Assembly (NCBI RefSeq): GCF_001984155.1
Contig: NZ_MTQO01000053.1
Coordinates: forward strand, 868,001-932,000
From: Actinosynnema sp. ALI-1.44
Lineage (GTDB): Bacteria; Actinomycetota; Actinomycetes; Mycobacteriales; Pseudonocardiaceae
Reading direction: 5' to 3'
Length of the DNA: 64,000 bases
The notes beneath the pieces are model-generated. The model saw only the letters and a list, made by a program, of their open reading frames with translations, did no database searches and was not told the origin of the DNA. Positions 45,311-54,488 of the stretch are shown piece after piece. Both the position numbers and the translations under genes were made by a program. The first letter of the stretch is position 1; every line of letters begins with the position of its first letter.

Positions 45311-48300
45311 CTAGTCCGGCTGGAGCCAGGAGGTGTGGATCAGCTGCTGGCCCAGCTTCCTCGTGATCATCACGCCGCGACCGGGCGGCAGCTGCTTCGA
45401 CTTGTACGTGCCGAGCAGGACGCCCTCGTCCTTGCTCGCGCTCATCACCAGGCCCGGCACCGACAGCTCCTTGAGCTTGCCGATGATCGGGTCGAAGGAC
45501 GCGCGCGACGCGCCACCCGAGCGGCGGGCGACGATCATGTGCATACCGACGTCCTTGGCCTGCGGGAGGAACTCCTGCAACGGCTGCAGGGGGTTGCCGC
45601 CCTGCGTGGCCACCAGGTCGTAGTCGTCGACGATCACGAACAGCTCCGGACCCGACCACCACGACCGCGTCTTGAGCTGTTCCTGCGTGGTGTCCGGCCC
45701 CGGCAGCCGCTTCTTCAGCGAGCCGACGACGTCCTTCATCATCTCGTTGAGCTGGTTGGCCGAGACCGCGTAGCCCAGCAGGTGCCCGGTGTTGATGAAG
45801 CCGAGCATGGTGCGGCGGTAGTCGACGAGCAGGATCACCACTTCGTCCTCGGAGTACCGCTCCATGATGCCGCGCACGATGTTGCGCAGCAGGTTCGTCT
45901 TGCCGGACTCGCCGTCGGCGAAGGCGAGGAAGTGCGGCTCCGAGTCGAAGTCGATGTAGACCGGGGCGAGCTCGTCCTCGTTCACGCCGATCGGGATCAA
46001 CCTGGTGTTGCGGTGCTTGTCCAGCTTGATCATGTCGTCGTACGGCATCAGGTCCGGCAGCAGGCGGATCGCCGGTGCCAGCGGTCCGCGCCAGCACTGC
46101 CTGATCCGGTTCGCCGCGTCCTGCACACCGGCACCGACGTCCTCCGCGTTGGACGAGCCGTCGATGCGGGGCAGGCCGACGAGGAAGTGCAGCTTGTCAC
46201 GGGTCAGACCGCGGCCGGGGCGACCGGCGGGCACGTTCACCGCGACCCGGCGGTCGATGTCGGACTCGGTCGGGTCACCGAGGCGCAGCTCGAACCGGGT
46301 TCCCATCAGGTCCTTGACCGCGGGGCGGATCTCCGCCCACCGGCTGGCCGCGATGATGACGTGCACGCCGTAGGACAGGCCCTGCGCGACCAGGTTGACC
46401 ACCTGGGCTTCGAGCGACTCGAACTCCTGGCGGAAGTTCAGCCAGCCGTCCACGAGCAGGAACACGTCGCCGAACGGGTCCTCGGTGATCTGGCCCTGCC
46501 GCTTGCGGTTGCGGAAGTCGATCATCGAGTCGATGTTGTGGTCGCGGAACAGCTGCTCCCGCTCGGCGATCAGCGACGTGATCTCGGCGACCATCCGGCG
46601 GGCCAGGTCCGGGTCCAACCTGGACGCGACGCCACCGACGTGCGGCAGGCCACGCAGCGACGCGAGCGTTCCACCACCGAGGTCGAGGCAGTAGAACTGC
46701 GCCTCCTGCGGCGTGTGCGTCAACGCCATCGACATCACGAGCGTTCGCAGCAGCATCGACTTCCCGGACTGCGGACCGCCGACGATCGCGGCGTGGCCCA
46801 TCGCACCGGAGAAGTCCGCCCACAGCAGGTCACGGCGTTGCTCGAACGGCTTGTCGATGATGCCGAGCGGAACCTGGAGCCGTCCGTTGGCGAAGTGCCC
46901 CGGCACGGTCATGCCGCGGTCCTCGGTCGGCTGCAACGGCGACAGCAGCGTGTCCAGCGAGTTCGGCGTCTCCAGCGGCGGCAGCCACACCTCGTGCGCG
47001 GGTGCGCCCTGGCCGACGAGCCGCTTGACGATGACGTCGAGTTCGCTCTCCTCGGTGCCGCCTTCCGGCTTGTTCTCCTTGGGCTGCTCGACCGGCTTGA
47101 TCGGCTCCTTGGGGATTTCGATGTAGTCCGGCACGAACAGCCGTGGCCGCTTGTCGCTGGTGACCGGCGCGGACGGACCGGCGGCCTGCATGCCTGCCGG
47201 CCGGTACGGACCGGACACATAGGACGCCTTGAAGCGGACCATGGTCGACGTGTCGAACTTCAGGTACCCGGAACCGGGGATCGACGGCAGCTCGAACGCG
47301 TCCGGCACACCGATCGCGGCACGGGACTCCGCCGCCGAGAACGTCTTCAGACCGATCCGGTACGACAGGTGCGAGTCGAGACCGCGCAGCTTGCCTTCCT
47401 CCAGCCGCTGCGACGCCAGCAACATGTGCATCTGCAGCGACCGGCCCAACCGTCCGATCGCGACGAACAGGTCGATGAAGTCCGGTTTGGCGCTCAGCAG
47501 CTCGGAGAACTCGTCGACCACGATGAACAACGCGGGCAGCGGGTCGAGGTCGGCGCCGTTCTCGCGGGCTTTCTCGTACTCCCAGACGTTCTTGAAGTTG
47601 CCGCCGTTCTTCAGCGCCTCCTGGCGCCTGTTCATCTCACCGGCGAGCGCGTCCCGCATGCGGTCGACCAGCGTCAGGTCGCCCTGCAGGTTGGTGATGG
47701 TCGCGGCGACGTGCGGCGCGTCGTCCAGGCCGAGGAACGTCGCACCACCCTTGAAGTCGACGAGGACGAAGTTGAGGATCGTCGACGAGTGCGTGGCGAG
47801 CATGCCCAGCACCAGCGTGCGGAGGAACTCCGACTTACCGGAACCGGTGGCGCCGATGCACAGGCCGTGCGGGCCCATGCCCTCCATCGCCGCTTCCTTG
47901 ATGTCCAGCTCGACCGCCTGGCCGAACTCGCCGACACCGAACGGGACGCGGTAGCGGTCGCGGACCGGCCGTGGCCGCCACGCCTGCTGCACGTCGAACG
48001 TCATCGGGTCGCCGGGAATCCCGAGCAGCTCCAGCAGCGTCGGGTTGGACAGCAGCGGCTCATCCTCGCCGGTGTCCGCGGCGCCGGTACCGAGGCGGTA
48101 CGGGGAAAGCTTGCGCGCCAGGGCCTCCGCCTCGGCGATGCTCAACGTGTCCGGTGCGCCGAACCACTCGACACCGCTCGCGCTGCGCGCGCCGAGCCGC
48201 GTCGGCTCGACCACGAGGCGCAGACCGCGGCGTGCGGTCAGGTTGCCGAGCGAGTCCGACAGGTCGAGCAGCGTGACGCCGATCAGCCCCTCTTCGAGGA

Positions 48301-49306
48301 TGATCTGCTCCTCGCGGGTCACGTCGCCGTCGTCGATCACTATCACGATGTGCGGCTGGTCCGGCTGTGGCGGGGCGTTGCGGGTGAACCGCTGCCGTTC
48401 GCGCAGCTGCTCGTCCAGCCAGTGCTCGACCTGGCCGAGCGAACCGGCCATCAGCCGCATCTGGCCGATGCCGTCCACCATGGACGGGTGCTGCGCGTGC
48501 GGCAGCCACTTCGCCCACTCCCACTCCGCCTTGGCACGACCGGCCGTGACGACGGCGATCATCACGTCGTCCGGGGTGTGGAACGTGACCAGCTGGGCCA
48601 GCATCGCCCTGGCCAGCGCCCGGGTCAGCTCCCTGTCGCCGGCCATCCCGACCGCGGCGAAGTTGCGGATCGCCAGCGAGATGGGCAGATCGGGCACGAT
48701 CGAGTGGGCGCGCACGAACCGGCGCAGCGCCAGCGTCGCGATCGGCTCGAGTTCGTCGACCGGACCGGTCTGCGGCGGCACGAGCCGCGTGGCCAGCCGG
48801 GTCGACGCGCGTCCGACGCGCAGGTGGCAGAAGTCGGCGTCGGCCTGCCTGCGCTCCCACATCCGCCGCGACGTCGCGATCGACCACATGGCCTGCGGGT
48901 CCGGGTGGATCCACTCGCGCTCGGAGCGCTGGTCGCGGGCGGCCTCACGGGCCCGGTCGCGCATCTGGCCGAGGTAGCGCAGGTAGTCCTTGCGGTCCTC
49001 GTTCATCTCGGCTTTCTTCTGCCCGCCACCGCGGCCGCCGCCGCCCGCGAACATGCCGACCATCGAGAACATCATCATGACCGGGAACAGCAGGGCCATC
49101 GGGCTGCGCCCGGACGGGCCGCCGAGGGTGAACATCATGACGACCATGCCGAGCATCGCGAGGATCATCACGACCGGCATCATCTTCATCAGGATGCTGC
49201 CGGGGATCACGCGAGGCACCTCGGGTGGTGGCTCGAGGTGCACCTCGCCGCCCGGCGGCCGGGGTGCGGCGAGGCGTGGCAAACGCTTGAACTGCAGCGT
49301 GCTCAC
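45311..49306 (-). CDS. eccC: type VII secretion ATPase EccC (single fused chain)
   Basis: This 1331-aa FtsK/SpoIIIE-type motor has two N-terminal membrane segments (about residues 36-60 and 68-88). Three ATPase domains follow: Walker A GATGSGKS at 485-492 with Walker B FIVVDEF at 594-600, GGPQSGKS at 843-850 with FLLVDGW, and DGESGKT at 1131-1137 with LFVIVDDYD. Domain 1 keeps the Glu after the Walker B Asp, while 2 and 3 do not, as in other EccC proteins. ESX-1 splits this into Ca and Cb; ESX-4 uses one chain, as here. I chose GTG at MSTLQFKRLPRLA. It powers substrate export. Confidence 0.97.
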   Translation of the reverse strand: MSTLQFKRLPRLAAPRPPGGEVHLEPPPEVPRVIPGSILMKMMPVVMILAMLGMVVMMFTLGGPSGRSPMALLFPVMMMFSMVGMFAGGGGRGGGQKKAEMNEDRKDYLRYLGQMRDRAREAARDQRSEREWIHPDPQAMWSIATSRRMWERRQADADFCHLRVGRASTRLATRLVPPQTGPVDELEPIATLALRRFVRAHSIVPDLPISLAIRNFAAVGMAGDRELTRALARAMLAQLVTFHTPDDVMIAVVTAGRAKAEWEWAKWLPHAQHPSMVDGIGQMRLMAGSLGQVEHWLDEQLRERQRFTRNAPPQPDQPHIVIVIDDGDVTREEQIILEEGLIGVTLLDLSDSLGNLTARRGLRLVVEPTRLGARSASGVEWFGAPDTLSIAEAEALARKLSPYRLGTGAADTGEDEPLLSNPTLLELLGIPGDPMTFDVQQAWRPRPVRDRYRVPFGVGEFGQAVELDIKEAAMEGMGPHGLCIGATGSGKSEFLRTLVLGMLATHSSTILNFVLVDFKGGATFLGLDDAPHVAATITNLQGDLTLVDRMRDALAGEMNRRQEALKNGGNFKNVWEYEKARENGADLDPLPALFIVVDEFSELLSAKPDFIDLFVAIGRLGRSLQMHMLLASQRLEEGKLRGLDSHLSYRIGLKTFSAAESRAAIGVPDAFELPSIPGSGYLKFDTSTMVRFKASYVSGPYRPAGMQAAGPSAPVTSDKRPRLFVPDYIEIPKEPIKPVEQPKENKPEGGTEESELDVIVKRLVGQGAPAHEVWLPPLETPNSLDTLLSPLQPTEDRGMTVPGHFANGRLQVPLGIIDKPFEQRRDLLWADFSGAMGHAAIVGGPQSGKSMLLRTLVMSMALTHTPQEAQFYCLDLGGGTLASLRGLPHVGGVASRLDPDLARRMVAEITSLIAEREQLFRDHNIDSMIDFRNRKRQGQITEDPFGDVFLLVDGWLNFRQEFESLEAQVVNLVAQGLSYGVHVIIAASRWAEIRPAVKDLMGTRFELRLGDPTESDIDRRVAVNVPAGRPGRGLTRDKLHFLVGLPRIDGSSNAEDVGAGVQDAANRIRQCWRGPLAPAIRLLPDLMPYDDMIKLDKHRNTRLIPIGVNEDELAPVYIDFDSEPHFLAFADGESGKTNLLRNIVRGIMERYSEDEVVILLVDYRRTMLGFINTGHLLGYAVSANQLNEMMKDVVGSLKKRLPGPDTTQEQLKTRSWWSGPELFVIVDDYDLVATQGGNPLQPLQEFLPQAKDVGMHMIVARRSGGASRASFDPIIGKLKELSVPGLVMSASKDEGVLLGTYKSKQLPPGRGVMITRKLGQQLIHTSWLQPD

Positions 49307-49493
49307 GGTGTGGGCCCCTCTTCGACGCTCGATGAGACGTACATATCGCGGAACCGCCAGCGGAGGCGATACCGGTGCGGCCATACTAGGGGCGGCCACG
49401 GACGGGTATGCGCCATTCGGTGAAGAAGTACCCGGCCAAGTGGGCGACCGCATAGGGTCGGCAAGTTCGCAAGAAGGCTCGAAGGGGGCAGGT

Positions 49494-50891
49494 GTGGCTA
49501 CCGGTACGACGGTGTTCAGCAGGGTGACAGTCGTCGCGCCGAGAACGCGCATCGACGTCGCACTTCCCGCTGACGTGTCAGTGGCCGACTTGCTGCCGAT
49601 GCTGCTGGACATGGCCAAAGAGGCCACTCCGGACGGCGGCGCGCGGCACGGCGGGTGGTGCCTGGCCAAGCTCGGCGACAGCCCGCTCGACCCGAGCAGG
49701 ACGCTCGGTTCGCTCGGCATCGTCGACGGCGACATGTTGCAGCTGCGCAAGCGCAACGAGAACCCGCCGCCACCGCTGTTCGACGACGTGGTCGACGCGA
49801 TCGCGGAGTCCAGTCCGGACAGTTTCCGGCCGTGGACCAAGCAGACGGCCAACAGGATCGGCTACGTGGCAGGCGCGCTGGCGTTGGTGCTGGCGGCGGT
49901 CGCGGTGTTCGTCGGCGGCCCGTTCGGCGGGGGTTCCCAGCTCGCGGCGGCCGTCGCGGCCGGTGCCACGGCGGTGATCGCGGTCGCCGCGGGTGCCGTG
50001 GTGGCGCGTGCCTACCAGGCGACGACGGCCGGTGTGCTGATCGCCGCGGCCGGTGGCCTGCCGATGGCGTTCGTCAGCGGCGTCTACATCGTTCCCGACG
50101 GCCTCGGCGCCGCGAACTTCCTGCTCGGCTCGGCGCTGATGGGGATCGTGGCGTCGGCGTCGATCATGTTGATCGGCGCGGGGGTGACCACGTTCGTCGC
50201 GGCCGGGACGGCGTCGGTGTTCGGCATCCTGGCGTTCGCGGTCGGCACGCTGATCGACCACCCCGCGCCCGGCATCGCCGCGGGCGCGGCCGCCGCGGCG
50301 CTGGCAGGCATCTCGATGCTGCCGAGGCTGACCATCCAGCTGGCGAAGCTGCCGCTGCCGAACGTGCCCGGCAGCGCGGAGGACCTCAAGGAAGACACGG
50401 CCATGCCGGACTACCGCTCGATCGAGCGGCGTGCGGGCCTGGCACACGAGTACATGACCGGCATGATCATCGGCAGCGGGATCGTCGCGGCGGTGTCCGC
50501 GATGATCAGCGCGACGGCTCCTGGTGTCTGGGGCGTCATCACCGCGGTCGTGGTCACGCTCGTGCTGTTGCTGCGCGGCCGGACGTACGCCAACGGCAGC
50601 CAGGCGGTGGCGCTGCTGGCCACCGGCATGCTGTCGGCGGCGGGTGTGCTGATCGGCTGGCTGGTCGTGGCGGACGCGTTCGACCGCCTGCTGTGGGTGT
50701 TCGGTGCGCTGCTGCTGATCGGCGCCGCCGCGCTGGTGCTCGGTGTGATCTTCCCCGAGCAGCGGTTCTCGCCACCGCTGCGGCGCGGGGTCGAAGTGTT
50801 CGAAGCGATCTGCATCGCCGCCGTGCTGCCACTGGCACTGGCCGTGATGGACCTGTACTCGACGTTGCGGCACCTGAACTTCAAGATCTGA
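49494..50891 (+). CDS. eccD: type VII secretion integral membrane protein EccD
   Basis: The 465-aa protein starts with GTG at MATGTTVFSRVTV. It has a YukD/ubiquitin-like domain (residues about 5-88; RIDVALPADVSVADLLPMLL, LGSLGIVDGDMLQL), a linker with FRPWTKQTANRIGY and about eleven membrane segments to the end. EccD dimers form the central pore part of the ESX complex. Its TGA overlaps mycP (TGATG). It is divergent from eccC across 187 bases. Confidence 0.95.
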   Translation: MATGTTVFSRVTVVAPRTRIDVALPADVSVADLLPMLLDMAKEATPDGGARHGGWCLAKLGDSPLDPSRTLGSLGIVDGDMLQLRKRNENPPPPLFDDVVDAIAESSPDSFRPWTKQTANRIGYVAGALALVLAAVAVFVGGPFGGGSQLAAAVAAGATAVIAVAAGAVVARAYQATTAGVLIAAAGGLPMAFVSGVYIVPDGLGAANFLLGSALMGIVASASIMLIGAGVTTFVAAGTASVFGILAFAVGTLIDHPAPGIAAGAAAAALAGISMLPRLTIQLAKLPLPNVPGSAEDLKEDTAMPDYRSIERRAGLAHEYMTGMIIGSGIVAAVSAMISATAPGVWGVITAVVVTLVLLLRGRTYANGSQAVALLATGMLSAAGVLIGWLVVADAFDRLLWVFGALLLIGAAALVLGVIFPEQRFSPPLRRGVEVFEAICIAAVLPLALAVMDLYSTLRHLNFKI

Positions 50892-52309
50892 TGAAGACGA
50901 CGACGGTGAAGAAGCTCGCGGCGGTCACGGCTGTGCTGGGCCTGTTGGTCGGTCAACCGGCGTTCGCCCAGCAACAGCAGGACCAGTCGGCATCGGGCGC
51001 CGAGCCGCCGAAGGTCGACGTCAGCCGTCCGGTGGTGACGGACACGAAGGCGCCGCCGACGAACATCGAGTACGCGAAGGCGACCGGCTGCATCGGCAGC
51101 CTCAACCAGGGTGTCGTGCTGCCCAACAAGCCCTGGGGGCAGCAGCAGTTGCGCATCGAGGAGGCGCAGACCTTCGCGACCGGCAAGGGCCAGATGGTCG
51201 CGGTGATCGACACCGGTGTGCGCGACCACAAGTACCTCAAGGACCGCGTGGTCGCGGGAGCCGACTACGTCAGCAAGACCGCCAACCCGACCGAGGACTG
51301 CGACGGGCACGGCACCGAGGTCGCGGGGATCATCGCGGCGAAGAGCCCGGACCTGACCAAGGTCGGCTTCACCGGCGTCGCGCCGGACGCGAAGATCCTG
51401 GCGATCCGCCAGTCCAGCGAGAACTACAAGGGCAAACCGCAGCCGACGGCGGAGAAGCCCGATCCGCAGGAACAGCCTGCCGGTGACCTCAAGACGCTGG
51501 CGCAGGCGGTCGTCAACGCGGCGAACACCAAAGAGGTCACCGTGATCAACATGTCGGTGGACAACTGCAGGGAAGCCAAGTACGGCATCTCCGAGCCGGA
51601 GCGGGACCTGCAGCGGGCACTGCGGTACGCGGTCGACCAGAACAAGGTGGTCGTGGCGTCCGCGGGCAACCTCGGTCCTGTTTGCACGGACGCGAAGAAC
51701 GGCCCGGACCCCAAGAAACCCACGCACATCGTCACGCCGCCGTGGTTCGCCGACGACGTGCTGTCGGTGGCGGCGGTGAACGAGAAGGGCAACCTGGCAG
51801 CGTTCAGCGTGCAGGGGCCGTGGGTGAGCGTGGCCGCGCCGGGCACGGACATCATCTCGCTCGACCCGGCCGGTGACCTCGCCAACCGCACGATCCAGGG
51901 CGGCAAGCCGGTCCCGATCCAGGGCACCAGCTTCGCCGCGCCGTACGTCGCCGGGCTCGCCGCACTGGTCAGGGAACGGTTCCCCGACCTGACCGCACGC
52001 CAGGTGATGAACCGGATCAAGATGACCGCACAGCACCCGGCGGCGCCGGGCGGCCGGGACAACCTGGTCGGCTACGGGATGATCAACCCGGTCGCGGCGC
52101 TGACCGCGATGGTCCCGCCGGAGTTCGGCATCCCGGCCGACAAGGCGGAGAACCTCCCCGCCGGGATGCCGCCGTTCCGCTCGAAGGACTGGAGCGCGAT
52201 GTCCGTCGCCTTGATCGGCGCCGGTGGTGGCGTGGTCCTGTTGCTGCTGACGCTGTTCATCATGCACGCGATCCGGCGCAACAAACCCGGCCAGGACGCG
52301 GACGCGTGA
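50891..52309 (+). CDS. mycP: mycosin, membrane-anchored T7SS protease
   Basis: The 472-aa subtilase has a signal peptide (MKTTTVKKLAAVTAVLG ... FAQQ), catalytic Asp107 (AVIDTGV), His140 (DGHGTEVAG), oxyanion Asn260 and Ser347 (GTSFAAPYVAG). A C-terminal membrane helix (about 438-462) with a basic cytoplasmic end follows. MycP caps and stabilises the ESX channel and processes substrates. The gene is coupled to eccD by one base. Only three bases separate its end from the convergent small membrane protein. Confidence 0.95.
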   Translation: MKTTTVKKLAAVTAVLGLLVGQPAFAQQQQDQSASGAEPPKVDVSRPVVTDTKAPPTNIEYAKATGCIGSLNQGVVLPNKPWGQQQLRIEEAQTFATGKGQMVAVIDTGVRDHKYLKDRVVAGADYVSKTANPTEDCDGHGTEVAGIIAAKSPDLTKVGFTGVAPDAKILAIRQSSENYKGKPQPTAEKPDPQEQPAGDLKTLAQAVVNAANTKEVTVINMSVDNCREAKYGISEPERDLQRALRYAVDQNKVVVASAGNLGPVCTDAKNGPDPKKPTHIVTPPWFADDVLSVAAVNEKGNLAAFSVQGPWVSVAAPGTDIISLDPAGDLANRTIQGGKPVPIQGTSFAAPYVAGLAALVRERFPDLTARQVMNRIKMTAQHPAAPGGRDNLVGYGMINPVAALTAMVPPEFGIPADKAENLPAGMPPFRSKDWSAMSVALIGAGGGVVLLLLTLFIMHAIRRNKPGQDADA

Positions 52310-52312
52310 CCC

Positions 52313-52537
52313 TCAGCCGGACCGGTGGGCGGCGATCGCCATCGCCGCCCCGACGGCGGCGACCGCCAGGTTGGCGTACAGCTCGTATCCGGTGAGGAAC
52401 CCGATGTTGGGTATCACCCAGCGGTTCACCGAGTTCAGGACGAACCCGAAGAACGGCTGGTAGAACAAGTGGTCGATGGTCCCGCTGATCCCGATGAGCA
52501 GCAGGAGCACCCCCACCGCCGCGATGGCCTTGCGCAT
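52313..52537 (-). CDS. small two-TM membrane protein of unknown function
   Basis: The 74-aa product MRKAIAAVGVLLLLIG... has two hydrophobic helices (about 5-22 and 49-68) joined by a loop with HLFYQPFFGFVLNSVNRWV. It resembles the many small actinobacterial membrane proteins without known role. A TTG three codons upstream could also start it; neither has a strong Shine-Dalgarno. It is convergent with mycP. Confidence 0.6.
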   Translation of the reverse strand: MRKAIAAVGVLLLLIGISGTIDHLFYQPFFGFVLNSVNRWVIPNIGFLTGYELYANLAVAAVGAAMAIAAHRSG

Positions 52538-52655
52538 GGTCGTCAAAGCTACGAAAGCGGCCGTGACCAGCGGATCGGCCGGAGGAACCGGCTCGCTGCG
52601 ACCAAAGTATCAACTTCGCGGGCCACACCGGATCCGCGCGTACAGTCCATGGATC

Positions 52656-53771
52656 ATGAGGAGTCGCCGCAGCGTCCGTGACTGGTTGGTGGACACCACC
52701 TTGTTCCTGTTCGCGGCGTTGCTGGGCGTGCTCGCGGCCAACGACAGGTTCAACGGCAGCGTGCCGATGCCGAACCCGTCGTGGCTCTTCCAGGTCGACC
52801 AGGTCCTCGGCCTGCTGGCCTGTTGCACGGTCTGGATCCGCAAACGCTGGCCGGTCGAGGTCGCCGTGGCGCTGCTCGTGGTTGGCACGTTCTCCGAACT
52901 GACCGGGGGCGGCATGCTCGTTGCGCTGTTCACCGTCGCCGTGCACCGGCCGCCGAAGGTCTCACTGCTGGTGTTCGCGTTGAGCCTGGCATCGACCACC
53001 GCGTTCATCTACATCCGTCCGGATACCGGCGACACACAGACAGTTCTGATCCTTGCGCTCACGATCCAGGGCATCGTGCAGGCATGGGGTCTGGTCGTGT
53101 ACCACCGGCGCCAGCTGATCATCTCGCTGAAGGACCGCGCTGACCGGGCCGAGACCGAGGCGCAGTTGCGCGCGCACCAGGTCAGGGAGGAGATCGCGCG
53201 GGAGATGCACGACGTGCTCGGCCACCGGCTGTCGCTGCTGAGCGTGCACGCGGGAGCGCTCGAGTACAACCCGGCCGCGCCCAGCGACGACATCGCCAGA
53301 GCGGCCAAGGTGATCAGGGAAAGCGCGCACCAGGCGTTGCAGGACCTCCGCGAGGTCATCGGCGTGCTCAGGGCCCCGGTCGGCGAGCTGCCCCAGCCGA
53401 CGATGGCGGACGTGGCGACACTGGTGACCGAGTCCCGCCGGGCCGGGATGAACGTGCGGCTGCGCCAGGAACTCACCGGGACCGTGCCGGAGCTGCTCGG
53501 CCGGACCAGCTACCGCATTGTCCAAGAAGGACTGACCAACGCCAGGAAACACGCGCCGGGCGCGGACGTCCACGTGGTGCTGACCGGCGAGCCCGCGGAC
53601 GGCCTGACGGTCGAGGTGGTCAACACCCTCCCCGCGCCGGTCACCGAGAACACCGGCGGCCAGGGCCTCAAGGGCCTCGGCGAACGCGTCGCACTGGCCG
53701 ACGGCCGCTTCGAACACGGCCCGACCACCGAAGGATGGCGCCTGAGGGCATGGCTACCGTGGCCCGCGTGA
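52656..53771 (+). CDS. sensor histidine kinase, NarL-type
   Basis: The 371-aa kinase has four to five membrane segments in residues 10-150, a coiled coil (SLKDRADRAETEAQLRAHQ) and the HisKA_3 block REEIAREMHDVLGHRLSLLSVHAG with His185. The ATPase domain has IVQEGLTNARKHAPG and GGQGLKGLGERVAL. The sensed signal is unknown. TACAGT at 52641-52646 lies nine bases from the chosen ATG, so a leaderless mRNA is possible. It overlaps its response regulator as GTGA. Confidence 0.92.
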   Translation: MRSRRSVRDWLVDTTLFLFAALLGVLAANDRFNGSVPMPNPSWLFQVDQVLGLLACCTVWIRKRWPVEVAVALLVVGTFSELTGGGMLVALFTVAVHRPPKVSLLVFALSLASTTAFIYIRPDTGDTQTVLILALTIQGIVQAWGLVVYHRRQLIISLKDRADRAETEAQLRAHQVREEIAREMHDVLGHRLSLLSVHAGALEYNPAAPSDDIARAAKVIRESAHQALQDLREVIGVLRAPVGELPQPTMADVATLVTESRRAGMNVRLRQELTGTVPELLGRTSYRIVQEGLTNARKHAPGADVHVVLTGEPADGLTVEVVNTLPAPVTENTGGQGLKGLGERVALADGRFEHGPTTEGWRLRAWLPWPA

Positions 53772-54430
53772 CTACCTCGGTCCTGATCGTCGACGACGAT
53801 CCCCTTGTCCGCGCGGGTCTGGTCATGATGCTCGGCGGTGCGCCCGACATCACGGTCGTCGCCGAGGCGAAGGACGGCACCGAGGTGGTGCCGTTGGTCG
53901 ACCGGCACCAGCCGGACGTCGTCCTGATGGACATCCGGATGCCCGCGATGGACGGCCTGTCGGCCACCGAGATCCTGCGGTCCCGCCCCGCGGCCCCCGA
54001 GGTGATCATCCTGACCACGTTCGACGCCGACGTCCACGTGCTGCGGGCGTTGCGGGCGGGCGCGGCGGGCTTCCTGCTCAAGGACACCCCACCAGGCGAG
54101 ATCGTCGACGCCGTCCGCCGGGTGGCGCAGGGCAGTCCCGTGCTGTCGCCCGCGGTGACCAGGCGGCTGATCGACCGCGTCGCCGAGACGGATCACGACA
54201 GGCGCCGGGGCGACGCCCGTGACCGGCTCGACGAACTGTCCGAACGGGAACGCGAGGTCGCCGTCGCGGTCGGCCACGGCAAGTCCAACGCCGAGATCGC
54301 CTCGTCGCTCTACCTCAGCGTGCCGACGGTCAAGACCCACGTGTCGAGCGTGCTGACCAAGCTGGACCTGAACAACCGCGTCCAGATCGCCTTGCTGGTG
54401 CACGACGCCGGGCTACTCGACAGCCAGTGA
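53768..54430 (+). CDS. response regulator, NarL/LuxR family
   Basis: The 220-aa regulator starts with GTG in the kinase stop. The receiver has Asp9-Asp11 region LIVDDDP, phospho-acceptor Asp55 (VVLMDIRMP) and Lys in AAGFLLKDTP. The LuxR helix-turn-helix is ELSEREREVAVAV ... NAEIASSLYLSVPTVKTHVSSVL, quoted in parts. Its target genes are unknown; position inside the ESX locus makes the flanking secretion genes possible targets. Confidence 0.93.
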   Translation: MTTSVLIVDDDPLVRAGLVMMLGGAPDITVVAEAKDGTEVVPLVDRHQPDVVLMDIRMPAMDGLSATEILRSRPAAPEVIILTTFDADVHVLRALRAGAAGFLLKDTPPGEIVDAVRRVAQGSPVLSPAVTRRLIDRVAETDHDRRRGDARDRLDELSEREREVAVAVGHGKSNAEIASSLYLSVPTVKTHVSSVLTKLDLNNRVQIALLVHDAGLLDSQ

Positions 54431-54488
54431 CCTGACGAACCCCCTACGATTCGAACGGGCTTCGAGTTGCTCGGGGGTGAACGGGGAG

